Source: Pseudomonas sp. Irchel 3A7 (GTDB lineage: Bacteria; Pseudomonadota; Gammaproteobacteria; Pseudomonadales; Pseudomonadaceae). From it: a stretch of DNA of 64,000 nucleotides. Positions 27,301-35,237 of this stretch are shown here, one piece after another; within the stretch, counting starts at the first letter, position 1, and every line of letters starts with the position of its first letter. The stretch spans positions 124,001-188,000 of the forward strand of contig NZ_FYED01000001.1 in assembly GCF_900187565.1 (NCBI RefSeq). The letters are read 5' to 3'. The position numbers and the translations under genes are program-made. The notes beneath the pieces are model-generated. The model did not search any database. It saw nothing but the letters and a program-made list of their open reading frames with translations, and was not told the DNA's origin.

Positions 27301-27589
27301 GTTCGAGGAAGAAGTCGAAAGGATTGAAAATCGCCATTTCCGCCAGCAGATCGACCTCGATGCGCAGCTCATCGGTTTTCTCCGGGAACACCAACCGCGC
27401 CTGGTAGTTACCCTGCGGGTCTTGTTGCCAGTTGATGAAATGCTGCTCGGGCGAAACCTTCAGCGCATAGGACAGTATCCGCGTGCGACTGTGGGCCGCC
27501 GGGCGCAGGCGAACGATCTGCGGACCAAGCTCGACGGCGCGGTCGTAGCGGTAATGCGTGACATGGTGCAATGCGACATGAATCGACAC
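24314..27589 (-). CDS. Large transglutaminase-DUF2126 protein
   Basis: 1091 residues. Residues 1 to about 290 are a transglutaminase-like module with triad Cys180 (ASGSCRDSAWLL), His229 (DLHAWCEVYL) and Asp245 (LDATSG). The remaining about 800 residues are DUF2126, with glutamine-synthetase/amidoligase-like motifs (LTMGGEPTFVSIDD, HFGQGKWYPGEQLPRW, GTGGGNHFVLGG). GTG start with GGAGG 7 bases upstream. It is first in the three-gene unit and probably cytoplasmic. Family genomics links it to an unexplored peptide synthesis/processing pathway; no substrate is known. Confidence 0.88.
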   Translation of the reverse strand: MSIHVALHHVTHYRYDRAVELGPQIVRLRPAAHSRTRILSYALKVSPEQHFINWQQDPQGNYQARLVFPEKTDELRIEVDLLAEMAIFNPFDFFLEPYAEKIPFTYAADERKELAPYLETLPLTPKFQAYLEGIDRTPLPAVDFLVALNQRLSEDVDYLIRMEPGVQTPEHTLEQASGSCRDSAWLLVQLLRNLGLAARFVSGYLIQLTADVKSLDGPSGTEVDFTDLHAWCEVYLPGAGWIGLDATSGLFAGEGHIPLACSPDPSSAAPISGLVEPCECEFSHEMSVERIWEAPRVTKPYTEEQWLAIQALGRQIDADLLEGDVRLTMGGEPTFVSIDDPDGAEWNTAALGPNKRRLSAELFQRMRKRYAPQGLVHFGQGKWYPGEQLPRWSLNCYWRRDGVPIWHNSALIADEQHDYGANGELAGRFLASVAERLKIPTRFVFPAYEDNFYYLWREGTLPQNVSAEDSRLEEPLERARLRKVFSQGLDKVIGQVLPLARTAKGDQWQSGRWYLRDEHCRLVPGDSPLGYRLPLGSQPWVKAAEYPFIHQQDPNQDFPPLPDTARLNSHGEPAEAQECMPKIDESADWLTRTAFCAEAREGRLYLFMPPLERAEDYLELVAAIEATAEELHCPVLLEGYEPPSDPRLSNLRITPDPGVIEVNVQPSATWDELVERTEFLYEEARQTRLTTEKFLIDGRHTGTGGGNHFVLGGATPADSPFLRRPDLLRSLISYWHNHPSLSYLFSGLFIGPTSQAPRVDEARNDALYELEIAFAQMPEPGEECPPWLVDRLLRNLLIDVTGNTHRAEFCIDKLYSPDGATGRLGLLELRAFEMPPHARMSLAQQLLLRALVAKFWREPYAPPKLARWGTELHDRFLLPHFIEQDFADVIVDLNASGYPVRAEWFAAHLEFRFPKVGDYAVSGIALELRQALEPWHVLGEEGAVGGTVRYVDSSLERLQIKLTGLPPQRYVLTCNGIPVPLQPTGRVGEFVAGVRFRAWQPANCLQPTIPVHAPLVFDLLDTWMGRSLGGCQYHVAHPGGRNYETLPINANEAESRRMARFFRIGHTPGKLPIPILEINDELPMTLDLRRF

Positions 27590-27780
27590 GGCGTGCCTCC
27601 TGCGAGCCTTGAGCGTATTCGAAAGCGCGCAAGACTTATGCCATCCAGCAGCGCTGGCGCTTTCTCCGGTTACTCGAGGCAGTACAGCACCAAAATCGGG
27701 CGATGCGGGAAAATGGTTTAGAGCGATTGCACGTATTTGTGGCGCCGAGCTCGTCCTGGGAGGTTCTTTGGTGACCGTAC

Positions 27781-27836
27781 TGGCCTCTTCGCGAGCAGGC
27801 TCGCTCCCACATTGGAATGCATTTCCCTGTGGGAGA
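27781..27836. repeat. REP element, second arm truncated
   Basis: A full arm CTTCGCGAGCAGGCTCGCTC is followed by the spacer and only CCTGTGGGAG of the second arm. The 55-bp stretch from 27781 recurs at 27887. Nothing else is seen in 27590-27780. Confidence 0.8.
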
Positions 27837-27886
27837 TTCTATGGTTGAGGGGAAGCCCTCAACTGGCCTTTGGCTGGTATTCGTAC

Positions 27887-27960
27887 TGGCCTCTTCGCGA
27901 GCAGGCTCGCTCCCACATTGGAATGCATTTCCCTGTGGGAGCGAGCCTGCTCGCGAAGAG
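27887..27960. repeat. REP palindrome pair, tandem copy with its neighbour
   Basis: Intact inverted arms. The left part is a near-identical copy of 27781-27835, offset 106 bp, so one copy was duplicated and then truncated. Confidence 0.88.
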
Positions 27961-28015
27961 GCCGGGCGCCCCAACACAACTTCCGAGCCGAGACTCGACT
28001 TCCCTGGCGTACAAA

Positions 28016-28046
28016 CGCAAAACGCCAACCCGAAGGTTGGCGTTCT
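28016..28046 (-). terminator. Terminator of ygiQ
   Basis: 10-bp stem AACGCCAACC/GGTTGGCGTT with a 4-base loop (minus-strand TTCG), 20 bases after the stop. On the minus strand it runs into TTTTG. Confidence 0.85.
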
Positions 28047-28064
28047 GTTCAGTTCAAACGAGGC

Positions 28065-30368
28065 TTAGCGCGGCACGACTGGCTTGCGCGCGGGCTTGGG
28101 CCCCTTGCCTTTGGCCGCATCCTTGCGCTCCTTGGCCGCCTGCTGGTTACGGGCGAATGCCGCCGCCTTGGCCTGTTCACGCTTGTCCCACGGGTTGCCG
28201 CCATCGCTGGCACGCGGTGGCAGGCCGGTGTGCTGGGTCAGGATCTTGGTGGTCTTTTCCCCCGCCACTTTATGACTGCCGGCCGGCGTCGAGTTCTTGC
28301 GACGGGCACTCTGGTAGCTGTCGGTAGACGGCTGGTGCAGCGGGATCAACTGGTTCTTGCCCGGCCCGATCAGATCGGCGCGGCCCATGCGGGTCAACGC
28401 TTCACGTAGCATCGGCCAGCCTTTCGGGTCGTGATAACGCAAGAACGCCTTGTGCAGGCGACGCTGCTCCTCGCTCTTGACGATGGTCACCGCGTCACTC
28501 TTGTAGGTGACCTTGCGCAGCGGGTTCTTGCCCGAGTGGTACATCGCGGTCGCGGTGGCCATCGGCGACGGGTAGAACGCCTGCACCTGGTCGGCACGGA
28601 AACCGTTGCCCTTGAGCCACAGCGCCAGGTTCATCATGTCTTCATCGGTGGTGCCCGGGTGGGCGGCGATGAAGTACGGGATCAGGTACTGCTCTTTTCC
28701 GGCTTCCTTGGAGTACTTCTCGAACATGCGCTTGAACTTGTCATAGCTGCCGATGCCCGGTTTCATCATCTGGTTGAGCGGACCTTCCTCGGTGTGTTCC
28801 GGGGCGATCTTCAGGTAACCACCGACGTGGTGGGTCACCAGCTCCTTGACGTACTCCGGCGACTCGACCGCGAGGTCGTAGCGCAGGCCGGAAGCGATCA
28901 GGATCTTCTTCACGCCCGGCAAGGCACGGGCACTGCGATACAACTGGATCAGCGACGAGTGGTCGGTGTTCAGGTTCGGGCAGATACCCGGGAACACGCA
29001 AGACGGCTTGCGGCACGCGGATTCGATTTCCGGGCTCTTGCAGGCGATACGGTACATGTTCGCGGTCGGGCCGCCGAGGTCAGAGATGACGCCGGTAAAA
29101 CCCGGGACCTTGTCGCGAATTTCTTCGATTTCGCGAATGATCGACTCTTCGGAGCGGTTCTGGATAATCCGGCCTTCGTGCTCGGTGATCGAGCAGAAGG
29201 TGCATCCGCCGAAGCAGCCACGCATGATGTTTACCGAGAAACGGATCATCTCGTAGGCCGGGATTTTCTCCTTGCCATACGCCGGGTGCGGAATGCGCTG
29301 ATAAGGCATGCCGAACACGTAGTCCATTTCTTCGGTGGTCATCGGAATCGGTGGCGGGTTGAACCAGACATCGACTTCGCCGTGTTTCTGTACCAAGGCA
29401 CGGGCGTTACCCGGGTTGGTTTCCAGGTGCAACACGCGGTTGGCGTGCGCATACAAAACGGCGTCGCCACGTACTTTCTCGACCGACGGCAGACGGATCA
29501 CGGTCTTATCGCGGGTCATCTTCGGGCTGGCCAAAATCTGCACGACCTTGGCTTCCTGCGGATCTTCAACCGGCCCCTTCTCCTGCTCGATGGCGCAGGC
29601 CTGGGTGTCCTGGGTGTTCACGTACGGGTTGATGATCTTGTCGATCTTGCCCGGGCGGTCGATGCGCGTGGAGTCGACTTCGTACCAGTCTTTTGGCGTG
29701 TCGCGACGAATGAACGCGGTGCCGCGCACATCGGTGATGTCTTCGATCTTGTGACCGTAGGACAGACGCTGGGCGACTTCGACAATCGCACGCTCGGCGT
29801 TGCCGTAGAGCAGGATGTCGGCGCAGGCGTCGATCAGGATCGAGTTGCGGACCCGGTCCTGCCAGTAATCGTAGTGGGCGATGCGGCGCAGGGAGGCTTC
29901 GATGCCGCCGAGCACGATCGGCACGTGCTTGTAGGCTTCCTTGCAGCGCTGGCTGTAAACCAGGCTCGCGCGATCCGGACGTTTACCTGCCAGGCCACCT
30001 GGCGTGTAGGCGTCATCGGAACGGATTTTCTTGTCCGCGGTGTAGCGGTTGATCATCGAGTCCATGTTGCCGGCCGCGACACCGAAGAACAGGTTCGGCT
30101 CGCCGAGCTTCATGAAATCGTCTTTGGACTGCCAGTTCGGTTGGGCAATGATCCCGACGCGGAAGCCCTGGGACTCCAGCAGCCGGCCGATGATCGCCAT
30201 GCCGAACGACGGGTGATCGACATAGGCATCACCGGTCACGATGATGATGTCGCAGGAATCCCAGCCAAGCTGATCCATCTCCTCCCTGCTCATCGGCAGG
30301 AATGGCGCTGGCCCGAAACATTCGGCCCAGTACTTGGGATAGTCAAATAACGGCTTGGCTGCTTGCAT
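28065..30368 (-). CDS. ygiQ: YgiQ-family radical SAM protein
   Basis: 767 residues. The N-terminal segment ([29 protein letters not shown]) is the YgiQ N-domain. The radical SAM cluster motif Cys-x3-Cys-x2-Cys is in [19 protein letters not shown], followed by a TIM-barrel half with [13 protein letters not shown]. The tail after about residue 680 is basic and low complexity (Lys/Ala/Pro-rich). The family is widespread but its reaction is not established; relatives are methylthiotransferase-like. The ATG at 30368 gives the conserved start [16 protein letters not shown]. Confidence 0.93.
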   Translation of the reverse strand: MQAAKPLFDYPKYWAECFGPAPFLPMSREEMDQLGWDSCDIIIVTGDAYVDHPSFGMAIIGRLLESQGFRVGIIAQPNWQSKDDFMKLGEPNLFFGVAAGNMDSMINRYTADKKIRSDDAYTPGGLAGKRPDRASLVYSQRCKEAYKHVPIVLGGIEASLRRIAHYDYWQDRVRNSILIDACADILLYGNAERAIVEVAQRLSYGHKIEDITDVRGTAFIRRDTPKDWYEVDSTRIDRPGKIDKIINPYVNTQDTQACAIEQEKGPVEDPQEAKVVQILASPKMTRDKTVIRLPSVEKVRGDAVLYAHANRVLHLETNPGNARALVQKHGEVDVWFNPPPIPMTTEEMDYVFGMPYQRIPHPAYGKEKIPAYEMIRFSVNIMRGCFGGCTFCSITEHEGRIIQNRSEESIIREIEEIRDKVPGFTGVISDLGGPTANMYRIACKSPEIESACRKPSCVFPGICPNLNTDHSSLIQLYRSARALPGVKKILIASGLRYDLAVESPEYVKELVTHHVGGYLKIAPEHTEEGPLNQMMKPGIGSYDKFKRMFEKYSKEAGKEQYLIPYFIAAHPGTTDEDMMNLALWLKGNGFRADQVQAFYPSPMATATAMYHSGKNPLRKVTYKSDAVTIVKSEEQRRLHKAFLRYHDPKGWPMLREALTRMGRADLIGPGKNQLIPLHQPSTDSYQSARRKNSTPAGSHKVAGEKTTKILTQHTGLPPRASDGGNPWDKREQAKAAAFARNQQAAKERKDAAKGKGPKPARKPVVPR

Positions 30369-30469
30369 GTCGATAACCGGTGTTGGCTTTCATTGAATTT
30401 CGCGGGCGCGGAATATAGCACAAATTTTGACCAATTCCGACGGCTATGGTCGGAAATCGGTGATGCCCG

Positions 30470-30534
30470 ATTCGCGAGCAGGCTCGCTCCCACAGAGGAA
30501 TGCATTCCAGGGTGGGAGCGAGCCTGCTCGCGAA
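30470..30534. repeat. REP palindrome pair
   Basis: Inverted arms with a short spacer, 25 bases after the dnaB stop. Confidence 0.92.
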
Positions 30535-30559
30535 TGGGGCCAGTTCAGGCAACAAAAAC

Positions 30560-31957
30560 CTATTCGTCGTCGTCGAAGTTGTAGCTACCCGGCGCCAGGT
30601 TCTCGAATCGGGTGTACTTGCCGATAAACGCCAGTCGGATAAAGCCGATCGGGCCGTTCCGCTGCTTGCCGATGATGATCTCGGCAATACCTTTGTGTTC
30701 AGTTTCCGGGTGATACACCTCGTCGCGGTACACGAACATGATCACGTCGGCGTCCTGCTCGATCGCTCCGGATTCCCGCAAGTCGGAGTTCACCGGACGC
30801 TTGTTCGGCCGCTGCTCCAGGGAGCGGTTGAGCTGGGACAACGCCACCACCGGGCAGTTAAACTCCTTGGCGAGCGCTTTCAGGGACCGGGAGATTTCGG
30901 AAATCTCGTTGGTCCGGTTGTCACCGCTGGAACCCGGAATCTGCATCAGTTGCAGGTAGTCGATCATGATCAGGCCAACGTCGCCGTGCTCACGCACCAG
31001 ACGTCGGGTACGGGCACGCATTTCCGACGGACTGATGCCGGCGGTATCGTCGATGAACAACTTGCGGTCGTTGAGCAGGTTCACCGCCGACGTGAGGCGC
31101 GGCCAATCGTCGTCCTCCAGCTGGCCGGAACGGACCTTGGTCTGGTCGATACGGCCGAGGGACGACAGCATACGCATGATCAGCGATTCGCCTGGCATCT
31201 CCAGCGAGTAAACCAAAACGGCCTTCTCGCTGCGCAGCACGGCGTTTTCCACCAGGTTCATCGCAAAGGTGGTCTTACCCATGGACGGACGGCCGGCGAC
31301 GATGATCAAGTCGGCCGGCTGCAGACCGCTGGTCTTCTCGTCGAGGTCGGTGTAGCCGGTGGACAGGCCGGTGATCGCGTTATCGGTGTTGAACAGGGTG
31401 TCGATGCGGTCGATGGCCTTGGTCAGCAGTTCGTTCACACCCACCGGGCCGCCGGTTTTTGGCCGGGCCTCGGCGATCTGGAAGATCTGCCGTTCTGCCT
31501 CATCGAGGATCTCTTCAGCCGTGCGACCTTCCGGATTGAAGGCGCTGTCGGCAATCTCGGTACTGATGCCGATCAGTTGGCGCAGGGTCGCGCGCTGGCG
31601 GACGATCTGCGCATAGGCCTTGATGTTGGCGACGGACGGCGTGTTTTTCGCCAGCTCGCCAAGGTAACCAAGGCCACCGACCTGCGAAGTCTGACCTTCC
31701 TTGTCCAATTGCTCGGCAAGGGTCACGACGTCGATCGGGGAGTTCTGATCGGCCAGCTTGGCGATCGCGCGGAAAATCAGGCGGTGGTCATGTCGATAGA
31801 AATCGCCGTCGGAGACTTGATCGAGCACGCGTTCCCAGGCGTTGTTGTCCAGCATCAGACCACCGAGCACAGCCTGTTCGGCTTCGATGGAATGCGGCGG
31901 CACCTTCAGCGCGGCGGTTTGCAGATCGTATTGCTCGGGAGCGGAGATTTCGTTCAT
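30560..31957 (-). CDS. dnaB: Replicative DNA helicase DnaB
   Basis: 465 residues. N-terminal primase-interacting domain (VPPHSIEAEQAVLGGLMLDNNAW), linker helix, then RecA-like ATPase with Walker A GRPSMGKTT, Walker B VGLIMIDYLQLMQ and the C-terminal DSDLRESGAIEQDADVIMF-type motif (NSDLRESGAIEQDADV). It unwinds DNA at the fork as a hexamer. The start MNEISAPEQ at 31957 is chosen; the frame extends 22 codons further through the rplI terminator and was cut. No intein is present. Confidence 0.97.
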   Translation of the reverse strand: MNEISAPEQYDLQTAALKVPPHSIEAEQAVLGGLMLDNNAWERVLDQVSDGDFYRHDHRLIFRAIAKLADQNSPIDVVTLAEQLDKEGQTSQVGGLGYLGELAKNTPSVANIKAYAQIVRQRATLRQLIGISTEIADSAFNPEGRTAEEILDEAERQIFQIAEARPKTGGPVGVNELLTKAIDRIDTLFNTDNAITGLSTGYTDLDEKTSGLQPADLIIVAGRPSMGKTTFAMNLVENAVLRSEKAVLVYSLEMPGESLIMRMLSSLGRIDQTKVRSGQLEDDDWPRLTSAVNLLNDRKLFIDDTAGISPSEMRARTRRLVREHGDVGLIMIDYLQLMQIPGSSGDNRTNEISEISRSLKALAKEFNCPVVALSQLNRSLEQRPNKRPVNSDLRESGAIEQDADVIMFVYRDEVYHPETEHKGIAEIIIGKQRNGPIGFIRLAFIGKYTRFENLAPGSYNFDDDE

Positions 31958-32005
31958 GGCCACTTGGTTTTTTAGGAAAAGCAGGGATTGAAAAACGGGT
32001 GTTAC

Positions 32006-32046
32006 CAGAAAGACAAAGGGCACGACCTGTAAACAGGATCGTGCCC
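32006..32046 (-). terminator. Terminator between rplI and dnaB
   Basis: Stem GGGCACGA/TCGTGCCC (32018-32025 with 32039-32046) with an inner CCTGT/ACAGG stem. On the minus strand TTTGTCTTT follows. It separates the ribosomal operon from dnaB. Confidence 0.75.
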
Positions 32047-32091
32047 GATGTTACCGGCAAGCACCCGAGGGTGCCAGCCGACAAGTGCTGC

Positions 32092-32538
32092 TTAAGCTGC
32101 TACCACGACAACGCGTACGGTGGCTTCAACTTCGGCGTGCAGGTGCACGGCCACGTCGAATTCACCTACGTTGCGGATGGTGCCGTTCGGCAGACGAACT
32201 TCGCTTTTTGCAACTTCAACGCCAGAGGCGGTCAGTGCATCAGCGATGTCGTGGGTGCCGATCGAACCGAACAGCTTGCCTTCGTCACCAGCGGTGGCAG
32301 TGATAGTCACTTCCAGCTCAGCCAGTTGGGCGGCACGGCTTTCAGCCGAAGATTTACGGTCTGCTGCGGCTTTTTCCAGCTCAGCGCGACGCTCTTCGAA
32401 CGCAGCCAGGTTGGCTGGGGTCGCAGCGGTAGCTTTGCCGTAAGGCAGCAGGTAGTTACGACCGTAACCAGCCTTAACGTTCACTTTGTCACCCAGGTTG
32501 CCCAGGTTGGTGACTTTTTCCAGAAGGATCAGTTGCAT
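32092..32538 (-). CDS. rplI: 50S ribosomal protein L9
   Basis: 148 residues. N-terminal L9 signature [36 protein letters not shown], long central helix ([20 protein letters not shown]), and C-terminal RNA-binding domain. L9 helps keep frame on the ribosome. GAGG precedes the ATG. Last gene of the rpsF-rpsR-(membrane protein)-rplI operon. Confidence 0.98.
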   Translation of the reverse strand: MQLILLEKVTNLGNLGDKVNVKAGYGRNYLLPYGKATAATPANLAAFEERRAELEKAAADRKSSAESRAAQLAELEVTITATAGDEGKLFGSIGTHDIADALTASGVEVAKSEVRLPNGTIRNVGEFDVAVHLHAEVEATVRVVVVAA

Positions 32539-32557
32539 GTGAAAATCCTCTTAACTT

Positions 32558-33451
32558 TTAACCTTCACCGTTCGCGTTATCGGGGTCTTTCGACACCAGA
32601 CGACCGCGAAAATCAATCAGGCTGTCGACGATGGCCAAAACCACCAGCAACGGATAGATCAGCTGCATGAACAGCAACAGCGTCACGTACAACCCCACCA
32701 GCCAGAACCTGGCCAGTCGCTTTTGCGCCACCAGCCCGTGAATCAGGGCCAGCCCGGCGAAAACCAGCGGTACACTGCACAACGGCACAAGCATGGACAT
32801 CTGGACACCGAGATTCGGTGTCACAACCATGCCCGCCAGCAGCAACATCGCGGGACCCAGCGGGATTCGGACGGCGCGAAACTCGCGACCGAAACCACCG
32901 GGGTTGTACAACAACGCCTGCCAGTAGCGCCCGACAATCAGGCTCAGCACACTGACGATTTGCAACAAGGCCGCTATCAGGCCGGTCAGGATCGGTGCAA
33001 TCAGGGACGCGAAACGCGCTTGCTCGTCTACCGACATCTTCTGGTAGACCTCACCGAGTAGCGACGGCATGACTTTGATCAAAGCCTGCGCCAGCATCTC
33101 GATCTGGGGCCCAAAAGCCGTCCCCAGCACCACTGAAAACACCACTCCCATCGCTATGCTGACCAGCAGCACGCGGTTCCAGGACTCGCTTGCGCGCAGA
33201 ACCAACGCAAGGCTCGCAGACCCCAGCAGCACCAGAAGCGCCCGTGGGTCGTCGGAGTAAAGCCACCAGATCAACGCCGGCAGCAGTCCAAGAGCAAGAA
33301 CGCCCAAGGCGTCCTTCAATCCGCGCCGCAGGAGCACAAGGCATCCGGCGGCAGCACCCAACCAATACAACAACGGCAATGCCGCGCATCCAGCCACTAC
33401 CAGAGTGGCCTGCATACGGCCCCGCATGATGAACTCAGCCAAGGCCCGCAT
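32558..33451 (-). CDS. Conserved membrane protein in the rpsF-rplI operon
   Basis: 297 residues with about eight hydrophobic segments, among them VVAGCAALPLLYWLGAAAGCLVLL and LGVLALGLLPALIWWLY; no signal-cleavage site. It resembles the DUF2232/YybS-type membrane proteins found between rpsR and rplI in Pseudomonas. AAAGGA lies 8 bases before the ATG. The function is unknown; a constant position within a ribosomal protein operon suggests growth-linked expression. It lacks the conserved motifs of known transporters. Confidence 0.85.
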   Translation of the reverse strand: MRALAEFIMRGRMQATLVVAGCAALPLLYWLGAAAGCLVLLRRGLKDALGVLALGLLPALIWWLYSDDPRALLVLLGSASLALVLRASESWNRVLLVSIAMGVVFSVVLGTAFGPQIEMLAQALIKVMPSLLGEVYQKMSVDEQARFASLIAPILTGLIAALLQIVSVLSLIVGRYWQALLYNPGGFGREFRAVRIPLGPAMLLLAGMVVTPNLGVQMSMLVPLCSVPLVFAGLALIHGLVAQKRLARFWLVGLYVTLLLFMQLIYPLLVVLAIVDSLIDFRGRLVSKDPDNANGEG

Positions 33452-33487
33452 ACATTCAATCCTTTGCTACGTGTCGACTGCCCGGTC

Positions 33488-33718
33488 TCAGCGGCCGTGG
33501 CTGTCGGTGTAGGCCAGCAGGGCCAGGAAGCGGGCGCGCTTGATAGCGGTGGCCAGCTGACGCTGATAACGAGCTTTGGTACCGGTGATGCGGCTTGGAA
33601 CGATTTTGCCGGTCTCGGATACATAAGCTTTCAGAGTGTTGAGATCTTTGTAATCGATCTCTTTCACGTCTTCAGCGGTGAAGCGGCAGAATTTACGACG
33701 ACGGAAGAAACGTGCCAT
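33488..33718 (-). CDS. rpsR: 30S ribosomal protein S18
   Basis: 76 residues, starting [16 protein letters not shown], with [40 protein letters not shown] core. It binds S6 in the platform of the small subunit. A Cys near the N terminus is retained. Second gene of the operon. Confidence 0.98.
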
Positions 33719-33746
33719 TTGATAGGCTCCTTAAAAGGTCCGTGGA

Positions 33747-34169
33747 TTACTCGTCAGCGTTATCGCTGTTGTCGCTGTCATCACCCTCAACGCCTTCGGC
33801 GTCGGAGTGCTCAGGACGGTCGCGACGCTCACGGCGCTCACTGCGGTTTTCTTCAGCCTTGAGCATCTCGGATTGGCCGGTAACGGCTTCTTCGCGACGG
33901 ATGACCAGGTTACGGATCACTGCATCGTTGTAGCGGAAGTTGTCTTCCAGCTCGGCCAGGGCCTTGCCAGTGCACTCAACGTTCAGCATCACGTAGTGAG
34001 CCTTGTGAACATTGTTGATTGCGTAGGCCAGTTGACGACGGCCCCAATCTTCCAGACGGTGGATTTTGCCGCCGTCTTCTTCGATCAGCTTGGTGTAACG
34101 CTCAACCATGCCGCCGACTTGCTCGCTTTGATCCGGGTGGACCAAAAAGATGATTTCGTAATGACGCAT
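33747..34169 (-). CDS. rpsF: 30S ribosomal protein S6
   Basis: 140 residues. Ferredoxin-like fold with [18 protein letters not shown] and [23 protein letters not shown]. The C terminus (after about residue 108) is a long charged, disordered tail ending SDNADE, a possible substrate for RimK glutamylation. First gene of rpsF-rpsR-membrane protein-rplI, with AAGGAG before the ATG. Confidence 0.98.
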   Translation of the reverse strand: MRHYEIIFLVHPDQSEQVGGMVERYTKLIEEDGGKIHRLEDWGRRQLAYAINNVHKAHYVMLNVECTGKALAELEDNFRYNDAVIRNLVIRREEAVTGQSEMLKAEENRSERRERRDRPEHSDAEGVEGDDSDNSDNADE

Positions 34170-34195
34170 GAATGCTCCTTACGGGTTGTAGCCTG

Positions 34196-34209
34196 CCGCT
34201 CAAAAGCGG
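34196..34209 (-). promoter_or_regulatory. Leader hairpin of rpsF
   Basis: Stem CCGCT/AGCGG with a 4-base loop, 27 bases upstream of the rpsF ATG. A CCG also sits just before the Shine-Dalgarno sequence. This could be part of an S6:S18 autoregulatory leader, but the match is not strong. Confidence 0.3.
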
Positions 34210-34287
34210 TCAGACAAGGAGTGAATGACACTTATGGACTTGCGTGGGTAAGGCACATGCGCGCCTGCCGTCACAGCAAGGGGCGCA

Positions 34288-34316
34288 ATTGTAGAGAAGG
34301 GGCGTGGGAGGCGCAA
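34288..34316 (-). promoter_or_regulatory. Sigma-70 promoter of the rpsF operon
   Basis: On the minus strand TTGCGC and TACAAT are separated by 17 bases, giving a leader of about 110 bases to rpsF. Confidence 0.6.
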
Positions 34317-34369
34317 GGTAATTGGTGATTATTTGAACAACCGCCAATCTTTGCCTACGCACAAATCAT

Positions 34370-34460
34370 TGTGGGAGCGAGCCTGCTCGCGAAGGGGACA
34401 TAAACATTCAACATTGATGCTGAATGTTACTCCGCTTTCGCGAGCAGGCTCGCTCCCACA
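34370..34460. repeat. REP palindrome pair
   Basis: Inverted arms with a 47-base spacer, 16 bases downstream of rlmB. With the rpsF promoter and leader it fills the gap 34170-34475. Confidence 0.92.
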
Positions 34461-34475
34461 GGGATTACAACTGGC

Positions 34476-35237
34476 TTAAGCCTTTTTGGTGGCCGCTTTC
34501 GCGCCGCGCTGGCGCAAGGCCTCGAACAGACAAACGCCGGTCGCTACGGAGACGTTGAGACTGCTGACGCTACCCGCCATCGGCAGGCGCACCAGGTAGT
34601 CGCACAGATCGCGAGTCAGGCGTCGCATGCCGCTGCCTTCTGCCCCCATGATCAGGATGGTCGGGCCGGTCAGGTCCTGGTCATAAAGACTGACTTGCGC
34701 CTCGCCCGCCGTACCGACGACCCACAAGCCACGCTGCTTGAGCTTTTCCAGTGTGCGCGCCAGGTTAGTCACGGCGACCAACGGGATCACTTCGGCAGCA
34801 CCACAAGCCACCTTGCGAACCGTAGGGGTCAGCGTCGCGGACTTGTCCTTCGGCACAATCACCGCCAGCGCACCCGCCGCATCGGCGGATCGCAGGCAGG
34901 CACCCAGGTTGTGCGGATCGGTCACGCCGTCGAGCACCAACAGCAGCGGCGCGCCTTCAGTGCGATCGAGCAACTCATCGAGCATCGCTTCGCCCCAGAC
35001 CTGGCTCGGACTGACGTCCGCGACCACGCCCTGATGCACGCCTTCGACCCAGGCATCCATTTCACGGCGCTCGGCCTGACCGACCTGGACACGATTCTCG
35101 TTGGCCAGCTCGATCAGCGTTTGCACGCGCGGATCACTGCGGCCTTCGGCCAGCCAGATCTGCTTGACGCGCTTGGGGTGGTGACGCAGCAACGCTTCTA
35201 CGGCGTGCACGCCATAGATTTTCTCCAACTGACTCAT
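34476..35237 (-). CDS. rlmB: 23S rRNA (guanosine-2'-O-)-methyltransferase RlmB
   Basis: 253 residues of the SPOUT family. N-terminal L30e-like substrate domain (YGVHAVEALLRHHPKRVKQIW), then the trefoil-knot SAM domain with VLDGVTDPHNLGACLRSADAAG, ILIMGAEGSGMRRLT and LPMAGSVSSLNVSVATG. It methylates the 2'-O of the conserved guanosine (G2251 in E. coli) in the peptidyl-transferase P loop. It overlaps rnr by 4 bp (ATGA). Confidence 0.96.
   Translation of the reverse strand: MSQLEKIYGVHAVEALLRHHPKRVKQIWLAEGRSDPRVQTLIELANENRVQVGQAERREMDAWVEGVHQGVVADVSPSQVWGEAMLDELLDRTEGAPLLLVLDGVTDPHNLGACLRSADAAGALAVIVPKDKSATLTPTVRKVACGAAEVIPLVAVTNLARTLEKLKQRGLWVVGTAGEAQVSLYDQDLTGPTILIMGAEGSGMRRLTRDLCDYLVRLPMAGSVSSLNVSVATGVCLFEALRQRGAKAATKKA

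Noticed and set aside
28431..30350. 639-codon open frame antisense to ygiQ
   Set aside because: Same cause; ygiQ on the other strand has clear radical SAM motifs.
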